From contig JBJLEZ010000001.1 in NCBI GenBank assembly GCA_045565695.1, positions 124,001 through 188,000 on the forward strand: a stretch of DNA of 64,000 nucleotides. The letters are read 5' to 3'. The position numbers and the translations under genes were made by a program. Under the pieces are notes generated by a model, which made no database searches, was not told the DNA's origin, and saw only the letters and a program-made list of their open reading frames with translations. Source of the stretch: GCA-2690565 sp002457235 (GTDB lineage: Bacteria > Verrucomicrobiota > Verrucomicrobiia > Opitutales > Coraliomargaritaceae). Positions 35,488-44,970 of the stretch are shown in pieces (within the stretch, counting starts at the first letter, position 1; each line of letters opens with the position of its first letter).

Positions 35488-36000
35488 CTAGTTTGAATTA
35501 AATAATTCGATAATTTGACGAATAATAATTTTATGTTCACCTAGAGTTAAATTCCCAGAAGACATTGCATTGTCTGCTTTTGCAATTAATTCGCTCATAG
35601 CTTCATAAGGGGTAATTCCTACAGTATTAGGTAAAGAATCCCAGTACATTTCAGCAATGACATGATCAGACGATAACTTATAATAATGACCGAAATCTTT
35701 AGCTAATCCCCACTGAACATAAGGCTTTTTTCCATATTTCTGAATCGGATTTAAATGCTTAACAGTAGGTTTGTAACCCTCTTTTTGAAAATAAATTTCA
35801 TGATTCAAATCTGACCGCAATCTCAGTACCATTGGAGTTTTACCAATAAATTCTCCATCCATATAAATATCTGAGTCCGAAGGGACTGATTCTACTAAAA
35901 CCTCTTGATTCGATTGGAGATTATTTTCAACAATTGTAGAACACGCTGTAGTGAAAAAAAGTATCAATACTAAGGACAAAAATGCATTTAAAATTCTCAT
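35488..36000 (-). CDS. PEGA-domain lipoprotein
   Basis: I choose the ATG ending at 36000 because it gives a lipoprotein signal, MRILNAFLSLVLILFFTTAC, with Cys as the lipidated residue; the in-frame ATG at 36102 adds a 34-residue polar leader. After the Cys comes a PEGA domain (about 32-75): VLVESVPSDSDIYMDGEFIG and KTPMVLRLRSDLNHEIYFQK with the following EGY. PEGA domains occur in surface and periplasmic proteins and are thought to mediate binding. The end forms a helical tail. The specific role is unknown. It is separated from speA by 74 bases. Confidence 0.8.
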   Translation of the reverse strand: MRILNAFLSLVLILFFTTACSTIVENNLQSNQEVLVESVPSDSDIYMDGEFIGKTPMVLRLRSDLNHEIYFQKEGYKPTVKHLNPIQKYGKKPYVQWGLAKDFGHYYKLSSDHVIAEMYWDSLPNTVGITPYEAMSELIAKADNAMSSGNLTLGEHKIIIRQIIELFNSN

Positions 36001-36110
36001 GGGTTCAAAAACATAGTAGAACTTATTATAATTTAAAGTTTTAAACTTGTTAAAAAGCACTTTTTTTAAGAGAGTGATACTGTTGGATTTCCTTAATTCC
36101 AACTCACAAA

Positions 36111-37166
36111 ATGATTACATTATTTTTTCTTGCTCTAGTATTTACTATACTAGTATCCGCCATTTGCTCAATTTTAGAAGCTCTGCTTCTCAGCACAACA
36201 CCTGTAGATATTGAAAGACTGAGCCAGTCTCATTCTAAAAGAGGAAAACTTTTAGACAAATACCTTTCGAATATAGAGGAAACCAGTTCGGCAATTCTCA
36301 GCTTGAACACAATTGCCAATACACTAGGTGCAACTCTTGTAGGCGGACTCGGTGTTCAACTTTGGCCTGAAGACCCAAATATTCTCCTAAAGATTTCAAG
36401 TTTTATGGCTGTTGCTATTCTTTTCTTCTCCGAGATTATTCCAAAAAATGTCGGCATCGTGTATCGCTCTGAATTACTACCCTACATGCCCCATGTTCTA
36501 AATGGGGTCTGCTCCATTATGATGCCCTTATCTCGTTTAGTAGGTACTTTCGTTAAATTTATCTTAAATTCAAAAAAGAAAGAATCAGATTCCGATGAAG
36601 ACATTATTCTAATGGCTGAGAAAAGTGCAAAAGACGGTACACTTACCGATAACGAACGAGACATGATCAGCAATGCATTAACCCTTGATGATATTGCCAT
36701 AAGCGAGATCATGACCCCTTATTCCGTCATTTATGCCTTAGACGTAGATGAAACTATTGGCACTTTATTTAAGGCAAACAGGGAACTCCCTTTTGGAAGA
36801 ATACCCCTATTTTATAAAGATTTGAATACCATCGTCGGAATTGTTAGAAGAAGAGATCTACTCAGCGCTAAGGCGAAAGACCAAGATGTAATGAAAATTC
36901 GTGCATTAGCACAAAAGCCAATTTTCATTAAAGAAAAGGCCGTAGCCGCAGAGGCTCTTGAACTCTTTCTAAAGCACAGACAACAACTGGCAATTGTCAT
37001 CAATGACAATAAAGAAACGGTAGGTGTTCTCTCTATGGAAGATGTAATTGAGCATATTATCGGAGAAGAAATTTTTGAAGACGACGACCCAGCAATTGAT
37101 ATGCGGGAGCTCGCTCGATTAAAAGATACCCAATCGAAAAAAAAGCCTCCTCCTAATTCCCTGTGA
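36111..37166 (+). CDS. CNNM/CorC-HlyC family transporter (DUF21 plus CBS pair)
   Basis: The 351-residue protein has a DUF21/CNNM membrane domain with four hydrophobic segments (about 1-135, including LALVFTILVSAICSILEALL and VAILFFSEIIPKNVGI), then a CBS pair (about 195-325) with ISEIMTPYSVIYALDV, IPLFYKDLNTIVGIVRRRDL, and VGVLSMEDVIEHIIGEEIFE. These are hallmarks of the CNNM/CorC family of Mg2+ (and possibly Co2+) efflux or uptake regulators. The transporter-associated C-terminal domain common in HlyC/CorC proteins is missing. It is divergent from the PEGA lipoprotein gene. Confidence 0.9.
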   Translation: MITLFFLALVFTILVSAICSILEALLLSTTPVDIERLSQSHSKRGKLLDKYLSNIEETSSAILSLNTIANTLGATLVGGLGVQLWPEDPNILLKISSFMAVAILFFSEIIPKNVGIVYRSELLPYMPHVLNGVCSIMMPLSRLVGTFVKFILNSKKKESDSDEDIILMAEKSAKDGTLTDNERDMISNALTLDDIAISEIMTPYSVIYALDVDETIGTLFKANRELPFGRIPLFYKDLNTIVGIVRRRDLLSAKAKDQDVMKIRALAQKPIFIKEKAVAAEALELFLKHRQQLAIVINDNKETVGVLSMEDVIEHIIGEEIFEDDDPAIDMRELARLKDTQSKKKPPPNSL

Positions 37167-38183
37167 TCAATTTATATCTTGAGCATACGCTTTAGCAAAA
37201 TAGGTAAGAATCATATCTGCCCCAGCTCGACGAATCGCCAGCAAGGATTCATTTCGACAGGCCTTCAAATCTAACCAACCTTTTTCTGAAGCCGCCATAA
37301 TTTGGGCATACTCACCTGAAACTTGATAAGCAGCAACTGGTAAAATGGTAGATTCTCGAACTTCACGAATAATGTCTAAATACTGGCCAGCCGGTTTCAC
37401 CATAAGAATATCGGCACCTTCTGATTCATCCAAACTCGTTTCTAAAAGAGCTTCTCTTCGATTGGCTGGATTCAATTGGTAACTTCTTTTATCAATGATC
37501 GCACCTGTTTCTAAAGAGACACTCCCAACTGCATCTCTAAATGGTCCATAAAAAGCTGAAGCGTATTTGGCCGCATAGGAAAGAATTAAAACTGACTGAA
37601 AAGCATTTGCATCTAAGGTTTTTCGAATCACACCTACTCGTCCATCCATCATGTCTGAAGGGGCAACCATAGTCGCACCTGCATCCGCTGCTAAAACGGC
37701 CATCTCAGCAAGAATATCCACTGTCACATCATTCAAAGGAGATTGTGAACCAATTTCAACAATCCCATCATGCCCATCTATCGTGTAAGGGTCTAAGGCC
37801 AAATCAGCAATAATTGTCAACTCAGGGAAATGTTTGCGCAAAGCTTTTATTGCCCGATAAATTAAGCTTTCCGGATTCAAGGCTTCACGACCCATATTAC
37901 ATTTCAAAGAGGCTTCTATCTTTGGAAACAAAGCAACTCCACCAATTCCAAGCTCAATCAAGGACTCACATTCCTTAAGTAATAAATCAATTGAAAGTCG
38001 CTCAATCCCAGGCATAGAATCAACTGGCTCGCAAATCGAATCACCTTCAATCACAAAAAGAGGTTGAATTAACTTCGAAATTTTTAAATCTGTTTCCTCA
38101 ACAAGATCACGTAAGGATTGAGTTTGACGCAATCTTCTTGGTCGATGAATCAAATCTAATTGATAATCTTTTTTATCTGACAT
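37167..38183 (-). CDS. hemB: Delta-aminolevulinic acid dehydratase (porphobilinogen synthase)
   Basis: Start at 38183 (MSDKKDYQLDLIHRPRRLRQ) is preferred over the ATG three codons earlier. The 338-residue TIM-barrel protein has PLFVIEGDS, PGIERLSIDLLLKE, ADLALDPYTIDGHDGIV, the substrate lysines in YAAKYASAFYGPFRDAVGS and LMVKPAGQYLDIIREVRE, and SGEYAQIMAA. The metal segment reads DLALDPYTIDGHDGI: the three zinc cysteines of animal/yeast enzymes are absent, so this is the Mg2+/Asp-type. It joins two aminolevulinate molecules in tetrapyrrole synthesis. Its stop directly abuts the converging CNNM gene stop. Confidence 0.96.
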   Translation of the reverse strand: MSDKKDYQLDLIHRPRRLRQTQSLRDLVEETDLKISKLIQPLFVIEGDSICEPVDSMPGIERLSIDLLLKECESLIELGIGGVALFPKIEASLKCNMGREALNPESLIYRAIKALRKHFPELTIIADLALDPYTIDGHDGIVEIGSQSPLNDVTVDILAEMAVLAADAGATMVAPSDMMDGRVGVIRKTLDANAFQSVLILSYAAKYASAFYGPFRDAVGSVSLETGAIIDKRSYQLNPANRREALLETSLDESEGADILMVKPAGQYLDIIREVRESTILPVAAYQVSGEYAQIMAASEKGWLDLKACRNESLLAIRRAGADMILTYFAKAYAQDIN

Positions 38184-38261
38184 ATGAATCAACTTAAATA
38201 AAACTGCTTACATATCAAGTATTTGCTCCAAACCTTTTAAACAAAACTGTTTTTAAAAAAA

Positions 38262-39707
38262 ATGCCGGTTAAACTATACGATACATTAACTCGATCTAAT
38301 CAAACATTAAGCCAACCCGAAGGCAGACCTTTTTATTTCTATTGCTGTGGACCTACTGTTTATGGTCCCGCACATATTGGAAACTTTCGTACTTTTTTAA
38401 TTCAGGATGTTCTTAGACGAGTATTAGAAATAGATGGATTTCAAGTTAAGCATGTTCGAAATATCACGGATGTAGATGATAAAACGATTCGCGAATCCCA
38501 AGCGAAGAATCAAAGCCTCAAAACATTCACCGAACATTGGACGAAAAAATTTCATGCTGATTGTCAGAGCCTCAACTTACTGACACCAAGTTCAGAGCCT
38601 AAAGCAGTAGATCATATACAAGAACAGATACAGCTCGTTGAACAATTAATTCAGAAAAATCATGCCTATGTTGAAAAAGATGGGTCGGTGTATTTCCGCG
38701 TACAATCCTGCTGTGATTATGGAAGGCTCAATCGCATTGATCAATCTGAACTAAAATCTCAAACCGAAAATTCTGCTGGCTCCGCAAATTTATCTGATGA
38801 ATATGATCGTGAATCTATTTCAGATTTTGCACTTTGGAAAGCGCGCAAAGACGAAGATGGAGATAACTATTGGACAAGCCCATGGGGTGAAGGACGGCCT
38901 GGTTGGCACTTAGAATGTAGTGCCATGATTCACCGCACTTTCGAAGGGCAGACCATTGATTTACACGGAGGGGGTATTGATCTTTGCTTTCCTCATCATG
39001 AAAATGAAATTGCACAATCTGAATCAGCCTACGAAAAAACGCTTTGTACCCATTGGTTCCATTCTGCTCACTTAAGAGTTGAAAACAAAAAAATGTCAAA
39101 AAGCTTAGGAAATTTATATACATTAGACGATCTAATTGCAAAAAACCATTCACCCATGGCCTTGCGTTACACGCTCATAGCTTCCAGCTATCGACAGCCT
39201 CTTAACTTTACCTTCGATGGGTTACGGGCATCCGACAGTGCCCTAAACAAGATTGAGCGCTTCACCGAAGCCCTACTTCAAAATGTAAAAAAGAGCAAAG
39301 AGCAATTTAATGAACACTATGTAACCACGCATAAAATCGATGACTTCGGCCTTCTTCAAAACGCTTGGGAAGGACTCAGCAATAACCTCAACACCTCTGC
39401 GTGTTTAGGATCACTCTTTGGATTAATCGGCTCTAACCCAGTTAGTAAACTCGATTCAGATGAGACAGAAAAACTCCTCAAAGCACTTGGCTCTATTCTT
39501 TATGCACTTGGCTTAAAATTATTCTCAAATCCCTTGCAGGCTTCAAAAGCACCTCAAGCGATTCTTGAATTGGCAAAAGAGCGCTGGGAAGCCAAGCAAA
39601 ACAAAGACTACGCCAAAGCTGACTCTTTAAGAAAAAGCTTACAAAATGATGGATGGGATGTCAAAGATACCCCGACTGACTTTGAACTCTTCCCCCTCAA
39701 TCAATAA
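38262..39707 (+). CDS. cysS: Cysteinyl-tRNA synthetase
   Basis: The 481-residue class I enzyme has the Cys/Zn and HIGH region FYCCGPTVYGPAHIGNFRTF, RNITDVDDKTI, the zinc and active-site segment GRPGWHLECSAM, GGGIDLCFPHHENEIAQSE, and the KMSKS motif ENKKMSKSLGN. The end has the expected helical bundle with RWEAKQNKDYAKADSLRKSL. Length is normal. It is the first of a plus-strand run cysS-SMP30-thrS-tRNA-ribE. Confidence 0.98.
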   Translation: MPVKLYDTLTRSNQTLSQPEGRPFYFYCCGPTVYGPAHIGNFRTFLIQDVLRRVLEIDGFQVKHVRNITDVDDKTIRESQAKNQSLKTFTEHWTKKFHADCQSLNLLTPSSEPKAVDHIQEQIQLVEQLIQKNHAYVEKDGSVYFRVQSCCDYGRLNRIDQSELKSQTENSAGSANLSDEYDRESISDFALWKARKDEDGDNYWTSPWGEGRPGWHLECSAMIHRTFEGQTIDLHGGGIDLCFPHHENEIAQSESAYEKTLCTHWFHSAHLRVENKKMSKSLGNLYTLDDLIAKNHSPMALRYTLIASSYRQPLNFTFDGLRASDSALNKIERFTEALLQNVKKSKEQFNEHYVTTHKIDDFGLLQNAWEGLSNNLNTSACLGSLFGLIGSNPVSKLDSDETEKLLKALGSILYALGLKLFSNPLQASKAPQAILELAKERWEAKQNKDYAKADSLRKSLQNDGWDVKDTPTDFELFPLNQ

Positions 39708-39723
39708 GACACCCACATTTATA

Positions 39724-40602
39724 ATGGATCAAAGTACCCTTACTATTAAAGCCATAGGTAATCGCCACTCACTTTGGGGTGAAGGCCCTATTTGGTGGAA
39801 TGATTCGCTATATTATGTCGACATAGAAGGTAAGGCAATCATCCGACTCAACCCAGATACCGAAGAAGAAACAATTTGGGAATTCCCTGAACGCATTGGC
39901 TGTATCGTCCCCTGCAATAATGGAAAGCTACTGTATGCAGGTGATAATGGTATCTCTATTTTCGATCCCAAAACACAAAAAAGTAGCCAAATTACAGACC
40001 CAGAGTCCCACCTTCCAGATAATCGATTCAATGATGGTAAATGCGACCCATGTGGTCGATTTTGGGGTGGAACCATCAGCTTAAAAAAAATTAAAGGTAG
40101 CGCCTCTCTCTACTGTCTTGATGCCCAACAAAATCTTGAAAAAAAACTTGAAGGACTGACCAATTCAAACGGGCTTGCTTGGTCTCAAAATAAGAAACGT
40201 TTTTTTCATATCGATACCCCAAATAGAAACATCCAAGCCTATGCCTATAACGAAGATACTTCTGAAATCACCCAAGCAGAAACCATCATCGATACAGAAG
40301 CTCTAGGATTCGATAGTTCGCCAGATGGTATGACTATTGATCACAAAGATAATCTATGGGTGGCCTTCTGTCATGGCGGTTGCGTTGCTAGCTTTGATAC
40401 AAAAAATGGAAGCCTTCTACAAACGATAAAAATACCTGCTATTGAAACTACTTCTTGCACCTTTGGAGGACGAGCACTCAACCGACTCTTTGTCACTACA
40501 GGTATTAAAAAAGATTACCCAGAAACGCATGCCGGAAAAATATTCGTTATTGATGGCTTACCGATAAAAGGAACATCCGCCCATACCTATACTCTTGTAT
40601 AA
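39724..40602 (+). CDS. SMP-30/gluconolactonase/LRE family protein
   Basis: I choose the ATG at 39724, 17 bases after cysS, rather than an upstream ATG inside cysS. The 292-residue six-bladed beta-propeller has the family metal and active-site motifs WGEGPIWWNDSLYYVDIEGK (metal Glu), NRFNDGKCDPCGRFWGGTI, LTNSNGLAWSQNKKRFFHID, DSSPDGMTIDHKDNLWVAFC and TSCTFGGRALNRLFVTTG. Members hydrolyse sugar lactones using Ca2+ or Zn2+. The particular lactone is unknown. It is embedded between two aminoacyl-tRNA synthetase genes with no obvious functional link. Confidence 0.92.
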   Translation: MDQSTLTIKAIGNRHSLWGEGPIWWNDSLYYVDIEGKAIIRLNPDTEEETIWEFPERIGCIVPCNNGKLLYAGDNGISIFDPKTQKSSQITDPESHLPDNRFNDGKCDPCGRFWGGTISLKKIKGSASLYCLDAQQNLEKKLEGLTNSNGLAWSQNKKRFFHIDTPNRNIQAYAYNEDTSEITQAETIIDTEALGFDSSPDGMTIDHKDNLWVAFCHGGCVASFDTKNGSLLQTIKIPAIETTSCTFGGRALNRLFVTTGIKKDYPETHAGKIFVIDGLPIKGTSAHTYTLV

Positions 40603-40670
40603 AGATCAATGTATCTATTTCTTGTAATACATTATTGACTCTCCAACCAAAGATTCCCTTTTTAAAAATC

Positions 40671-42509
40671 ATGAAAGAAATGTCTCCACTAGAAACACTG
40701 CGTCACTCATGCTCTCATGTGCTCGCAACTGCGATTCTTAGGCTATACCCAGACACTCAACTTGATATCGGACCACCGACCGACAACGGCTTTTACTACG
40801 ACATTGATTGCCAGAAAAAACTCGATGCCTCGGACCTTGAAGCCATTGAGAAAGAAATGAAGAAGGTGATTAAAGAAAATCAGAAATTCACTCGAATCGA
40901 AGCCACACGGGAAGAGGCTAAAGCAAAAATTGAAGCCAGTGGACAGACCCGCTATAAATTCGGCCGATTAGATGACATTCCCGAAGGCGAAGCTGTTAGT
41001 TTTTATCAAAACGGCGAATTTATTGATCTCTGTGCAGGCCCACATGTTAACTATACTAAAAAAATAAAGGCCTTTAAACTCCTTTCCATTGCTGGAGCCT
41101 ATCACAGAGGAGACGAAAATAATACTCAACTTCAACGCATATACGGAACTGCATTTCCTTCTGCTCAAGAACTGGAAGATTATTTAGAAAAACTTGAGCA
41201 AGCAAAAGCACGTGACCACCGAAAACTCGGAAAAGAATTAAAACTCTTCCACATAGATGACGCTGTTGGATCAGGCATGATATTGTGGACGCCGAACGGG
41301 TCTATTATTCGAAACGAACTTCAGAATTTCATCAGTGAAGAGCTAAGGAAATCAGGGTATAGCCAAGTGCACACACCACACATAGGGAAACTTGGACTTT
41401 ATCGTACTTCTGGACACTTCCCCTATTATAAAGAATCTCAATTTCCTCCAGTCGTAGAACCTGGAACATTAGAGCAACTTGCAAAGGAAGGTTGCTCCTG
41501 TGGCGAACTTTCGAACCAACTCGATGAAGGGACTGTTGATGGCTATTTACTCAAGCCGATGAACTGTCCGATGCATATCAAGATTTTTGATAGCCAACCC
41601 CACTCCTACCGAGACTTACCCATCCGCTTGGCTGAATTTGGAACTGTTTATCGTTGGGAGCAATCTGGTGAACTAAATGGCATGACTCGTGTTCGAGGTT
41701 TCACTCAAGATGACGCACATCTTTTCTGCACTGAAGAGCAAATTGCTGAAGAAATTGTTGGGTGCTTAAACTTAGTAAAACTTGTTTTCAAAACATTAGG
41801 CATGAATAATTATCGTGTTCGAATAGGATTGCGTGACACTGACTCAACTAAATATGTCGGCGATTCTAAACAATGGGATCATGCAGAAGATGCCTTAAGA
41901 AAAGCAGCTAAAAACCTAGGGGTTGACTTTACCGAAGAAGAAGGAGAAGCAGCTTTCTATGGACCCAAAATTGATTTCGTGGTCAAAGATGTGATTGAAC
42001 GAGAATGGCAACTCGGCACTGTACAAGTAGACTACAATTTACCCGAACGTTTCGACCTAAGTTACATTGGAGCAGATAATGAAAAACATCGCCCTGTGAT
42101 GATTCACCGAGCACCCTTTGGATCTATGGAGCGTTTCTGTGGTGTCCTCATTGAACACTTTGCCGGCAACTTCCCAACTTGGCTCGCTCCCGAACAAGTC
42201 CGTATTCTCCCTATGAATGATGAACTCGTTGATGCGGCGAAAGCAATTGAATCGCAATTATCTTCTGCAAAAATACGATGCACGGTCGATGAAGTGGCGG
42301 ATAAACTTGGCGCAAAAATTCGGAAAGCAGAAATCGCTAAGGTACCTCACATGATAATTCTTGGAAAAAAAGAAGCAGAAGCTGGGAAAATATCGGTGCG
42401 TTCTCGAGCCAACAAAGAACTAGAAAATATCTCAAGCGCAGATGACTTTATAACTTCTTTACTTGATATTATAAATACGAAAAAATTGCCCGATAATCAA
42501 CAGTCCTAA
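40671..42509 (+). CDS. thrS: Threonyl-tRNA synthetase lacking the N-terminal TGS domain
   Basis: From the ATG at 40671 the protein (612 residues) begins almost at once with the editing-type second domain LRHSCSHVLATAILRLYPDT (H-x3-H) and IDLCAGPHVNYT. The class II catalytic core has MNCPMHIKIF (zinc Cys) and TRVRGFTQDDAHLFC, GEAAFYGPKIDF, VDYNLPERFDLSYIG and APFGSMERFCGVLIEHFAG, and the anticodon-binding domain closes the protein. The roughly 60-residue TGS domain normally in front is missing; only 36 extra bases back to a TTG (40635) are open, not enough to encode it. It charges tRNA-Thr and edits mischarged Ser. Confidence 0.94.
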   Translation: MKEMSPLETLRHSCSHVLATAILRLYPDTQLDIGPPTDNGFYYDIDCQKKLDASDLEAIEKEMKKVIKENQKFTRIEATREEAKAKIEASGQTRYKFGRLDDIPEGEAVSFYQNGEFIDLCAGPHVNYTKKIKAFKLLSIAGAYHRGDENNTQLQRIYGTAFPSAQELEDYLEKLEQAKARDHRKLGKELKLFHIDDAVGSGMILWTPNGSIIRNELQNFISEELRKSGYSQVHTPHIGKLGLYRTSGHFPYYKESQFPPVVEPGTLEQLAKEGCSCGELSNQLDEGTVDGYLLKPMNCPMHIKIFDSQPHSYRDLPIRLAEFGTVYRWEQSGELNGMTRVRGFTQDDAHLFCTEEQIAEEIVGCLNLVKLVFKTLGMNNYRVRIGLRDTDSTKYVGDSKQWDHAEDALRKAAKNLGVDFTEEEGEAAFYGPKIDFVVKDVIEREWQLGTVQVDYNLPERFDLSYIGADNEKHRPVMIHRAPFGSMERFCGVLIEHFAGNFPTWLAPEQVRILPMNDELVDAAKAIESQLSSAKIRCTVDEVADKLGAKIRKAEIAKVPHMIILGKKEAEAGKISVRSRANKELENISSADDFITSLLDIINTKKLPDNQQS

Positions 42510-42615
42510 ATTAGCCACATTAAATAGCAATCGATTGCTATCTTGCTCAATAGTTTAGATTTTATCAAGAAATCTTGACTTCAAAGCGTGGTTAGCTTTG
42601 ATAACTCGTTCGGAA

Positions 42616-42690
<75 letters not shown>

Positions 42691-42710
42691 TTTTACATCA
42701 AGTATTAACT

Positions 42711-43310
42711 ATGTTTACAGGTATTGTTGAAGAGACAGGGATCGTCCGTTCTTTTGAAGAACTGGATCAAGCATGGCGTCTCGAAATAGAAGCAAAATTA
42801 ATTTTAGACGACATTAAGCTTGGAGATAGTGTTTCAATCAATGGTTGCTGTTTAACGGTTGTTGGTATTCAGGGTGCATGCTTATTTTTTGATTTATTAG
42901 AAGAATCGATTCGAAAAACCTCTATTAAATCAGTGTCAAATGGTAGTTTAGTGAATCTTGAGCGAGCTCTACTCCCCACATCTCGAATGGGAGGACATTT
43001 TGTTTCTGGGCATGTTGATGGATTAGGTGCCATTCGTTCCATTGAAAAAAACGATAAAGATACCATTATTGAAATAAGCCCTGCGGAATCAGACGTTACT
43101 TCCTTAAAATATGTCGTGCCAAAGGGATGCATTACACTGGACGGTATTTCATTAACCATTTACTCCGTAAATGAATCGAGTTTTAGTGTTTGGTTGATCC
43201 CTCATACCCTAGAAGTTACTAATTTGCACAGCAAATCGGTGGGCGATCCTATTAACATTGAATATGATATGATCGCCAAGTATTTAGAAAAATTGCAGGT
43301 TTCAAAATAA
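42711..43310 (+). CDS. ribE: Riboflavin synthase (alpha chain)
   Basis: I start at the ATG at 42711 (MFTGIVEETG), the invariant beginning of riboflavin synthase; a longer frame from 42588 runs through the tRNA gene and is spurious. The 199-residue protein has two lumazine-binding repeats, with SINGCCLTVVG, MGGHFVSGHVDG and ITLDGISLTI. It converts two dimethylribityllumazine molecules into riboflavin plus a pyrimidinedione. No other rib gene is adjacent and no FMN riboswitch is visible in front. Confidence 0.96.
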   Translation: MFTGIVEETGIVRSFEELDQAWRLEIEAKLILDDIKLGDSVSINGCCLTVVGIQGACLFFDLLEESIRKTSIKSVSNGSLVNLERALLPTSRMGGHFVSGHVDGLGAIRSIEKNDKDTIIEISPAESDVTSLKYVVPKGCITLDGISLTIYSVNESSFSVWLIPHTLEVTNLHSKSVGDPINIEYDMIAKYLEKLQVSK

Positions 43311-43382
43311 CTCTACTATCTTTTTCGCTAATTTTTATTGAGCTTATCATCTTAATCCCTTCTATTGAGATAACATTAAACT

Positions 43383-44309
43383 ATGGAAGATATAATCATT
43401 TTAGGAACAGGCTGTGCAGGTTTGACTGCGGCCATCTATACAGGGCGTGCACAATTAAATCCTCTCGTTTTAGAGGGCTCTCAGCCTGGTGGACAATTAA
43501 CCACCACTTCTGAAGTAGAAAATTTTCCAGGATTTCCTGAAGGAATTGATGGATACACAATGATGGATCGCTTGAGAAAACAAGCCGCTCGATTCGGAGC
43601 ACGTTTTGAACACGCAAAAATTGATTCCATAGAAGTGAATGGAACGACTAAAATTTTACATGCAGGTGATAAAACCTTTGAGGCGAAAGCAGTGATTATT
43701 GCGACAGGGGCAAGACCAAGATTACTCGACATTCCTGGAGAAAAAGAAATGTACGGCGGAAAAGGAGTTACAACCTGTGCTACTTGCGATGGTGCTTTCT
43801 ATCGAGATATGGATGTGACCGTGATTGGAGGTGGTGATTCTGCCTGCGAAGAAGCCCTCTTTTTAACACGCTTTTGTTCTAAAGTTACCTTAGTACATCG
43901 TCGTGATACTTTAAGAGCCTCAAAAATAATGGCCGAGCGGACTCTTGCCCACGAAAAAATTGAAGTGGTATGGAATGCGAATCCCGAAGCAGTCCTTGCA
44001 GATGAGTCTGGTAATGCACGAGCTTTAAAAGTTAAGAAAACCGATACAGGAGATTCCGAAGAGATACCTTGCAAGGGGGTATTTATAGCTATTGGGCACA
44101 TTCCAAATACAGACTTTGTTCAAGGCTTACTCGATAGAGATGACAATGGCTATATTGTTCCAGCTTCTGAAAGCCAAGTACGAACTTCTCTTCCTGGACT
44201 ATTTGCTGCGGGCGATTGCGTTGACCATGTTTACCGCCAAGCAATCACAGCTGCGGGCATGGGTTGCCAATCAGCAATTGAAGTGGAACGCTGGTTAGCC
44301 GAACTATAA
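43383..44309 (+). CDS. trxB: Thioredoxin reductase
   Basis: The 308-residue flavoprotein has an FAD motif ILGTGCAGLTAAIYTGRA (about 6-23), GSQPGGQLTTTSEVENFPGF, the redox pair CATCDGAFY (about 138), the NADPH motif VIGGGDSACEEALFLTRF, and GLFAAGDCVDHVYRQAITAA. It passes electrons from NADPH to thioredoxin in the cytoplasm. The first Gly motif reads GTGCAG rather than the usual GSGPAG. It is 72 bases after ribE and 9 before pdxH, so trxB-pdxH-kdsA-rsmD may form an operon. Confidence 0.97.
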   Translation: MEDIIILGTGCAGLTAAIYTGRAQLNPLVLEGSQPGGQLTTTSEVENFPGFPEGIDGYTMMDRLRKQAARFGARFEHAKIDSIEVNGTTKILHAGDKTFEAKAVIIATGARPRLLDIPGEKEMYGGKGVTTCATCDGAFYRDMDVTVIGGGDSACEEALFLTRFCSKVTLVHRRDTLRASKIMAERTLAHEKIEVVWNANPEAVLADESGNARALKVKKTDTGDSEEIPCKGVFIAIGHIPNTDFVQGLLDRDDNGYIVPASESQVRTSLPGLFAAGDCVDHVYRQAITAAGMGCQSAIEVERWLAEL

Positions 44310-44318
44310 TAAGAATTT

Positions 44319-44954
44319 ATGGATTTATCCGATTTAAGAATAAGCTACACCAAAGACAGCTTCAGTGAATCTGATCTTTATAAAAGCCCTTTTGATCAAT
44401 TTGAAAAATGGTTTTCTGAAGCACTTAAATCTAAATTAGATGAGCCCAATGCGATGAGTCTAGCCACGATATCACCGGATGGGAAGCCCCGCACTCGGAT
44501 TGTATTGGTTAAGGATTTCTCTAAGGATGGTTTGATCTTTTATACTAATTACGAAAGTGCTAAAGCAAAGGGCATGGATGTTAATAAGGATGTTTCTGTG
44601 AATTTCGTTTGGCATCCTTTACAAAGGCAAATCAACATTCAAGGATTCACAGAAAAAGTGGATCGCAAAGTTTCAGAACTTTATTTTCACAGTCGCCCAA
44701 GGGGTAGCCAATTAGGCGCACTCGTCTCGCCTCAAAGTACGGTAATTGCATCTCGAAAGGTACTTGAAGATCGATTAGCTGAACTGGATGCTCGATATCA
44801 AGACGAGCCCATTCCTCTTCCTGAAAATTGGGGTGGTATTCGCATTATTCCCACACGTTTTGAATTTTGGCAAGGTCGTGATAATCGCTTACATGATCGC
44901 TTTGAATATATTTTGCAAAATGATCAATGGTTGAGTCAACGACTGGCTCCTTAA
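44319..44954 (+). CDS. pdxH: Pyridoxamine/pyridoxine 5'-phosphate oxidase
   Basis: The 211-residue FMN-dependent enzyme has the PdxH signatures EPNAMSLATISPDGKPRTRI, VLVKDFSKDGLIFYTNYESA, VEKVDRKVSELYFHSRPRGS followed by QLGALVSPQS, and WGGIRIIPTRFEFWQGRDNR with the closing LHDRFEY. It forms the cofactor PLP, used for instance by GlyA, SpeA and others in this window. It sits 9 bases after trxB. Confidence 0.97.
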   Translation: MDLSDLRISYTKDSFSESDLYKSPFDQFEKWFSEALKSKLDEPNAMSLATISPDGKPRTRIVLVKDFSKDGLIFYTNYESAKAKGMDVNKDVSVNFVWHPLQRQINIQGFTEKVDRKVSELYFHSRPRGSQLGALVSPQSTVIASRKVLEDRLAELDARYQDEPIPLPENWGGIRIIPTRFEFWQGRDNRLHDRFEYILQNDQWLSQRLAP

Positions 44955-44970
44955 CTTAAAAAAATCTGAT

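Noticed and set aside
42510..42615. Possible T-box, FMN or other riboswitch before the tRNA and ribE
   Set aside because: No conserved riboswitch core could be traced by eye; also none before metX, mgtE, glyA, thrS or cysS.
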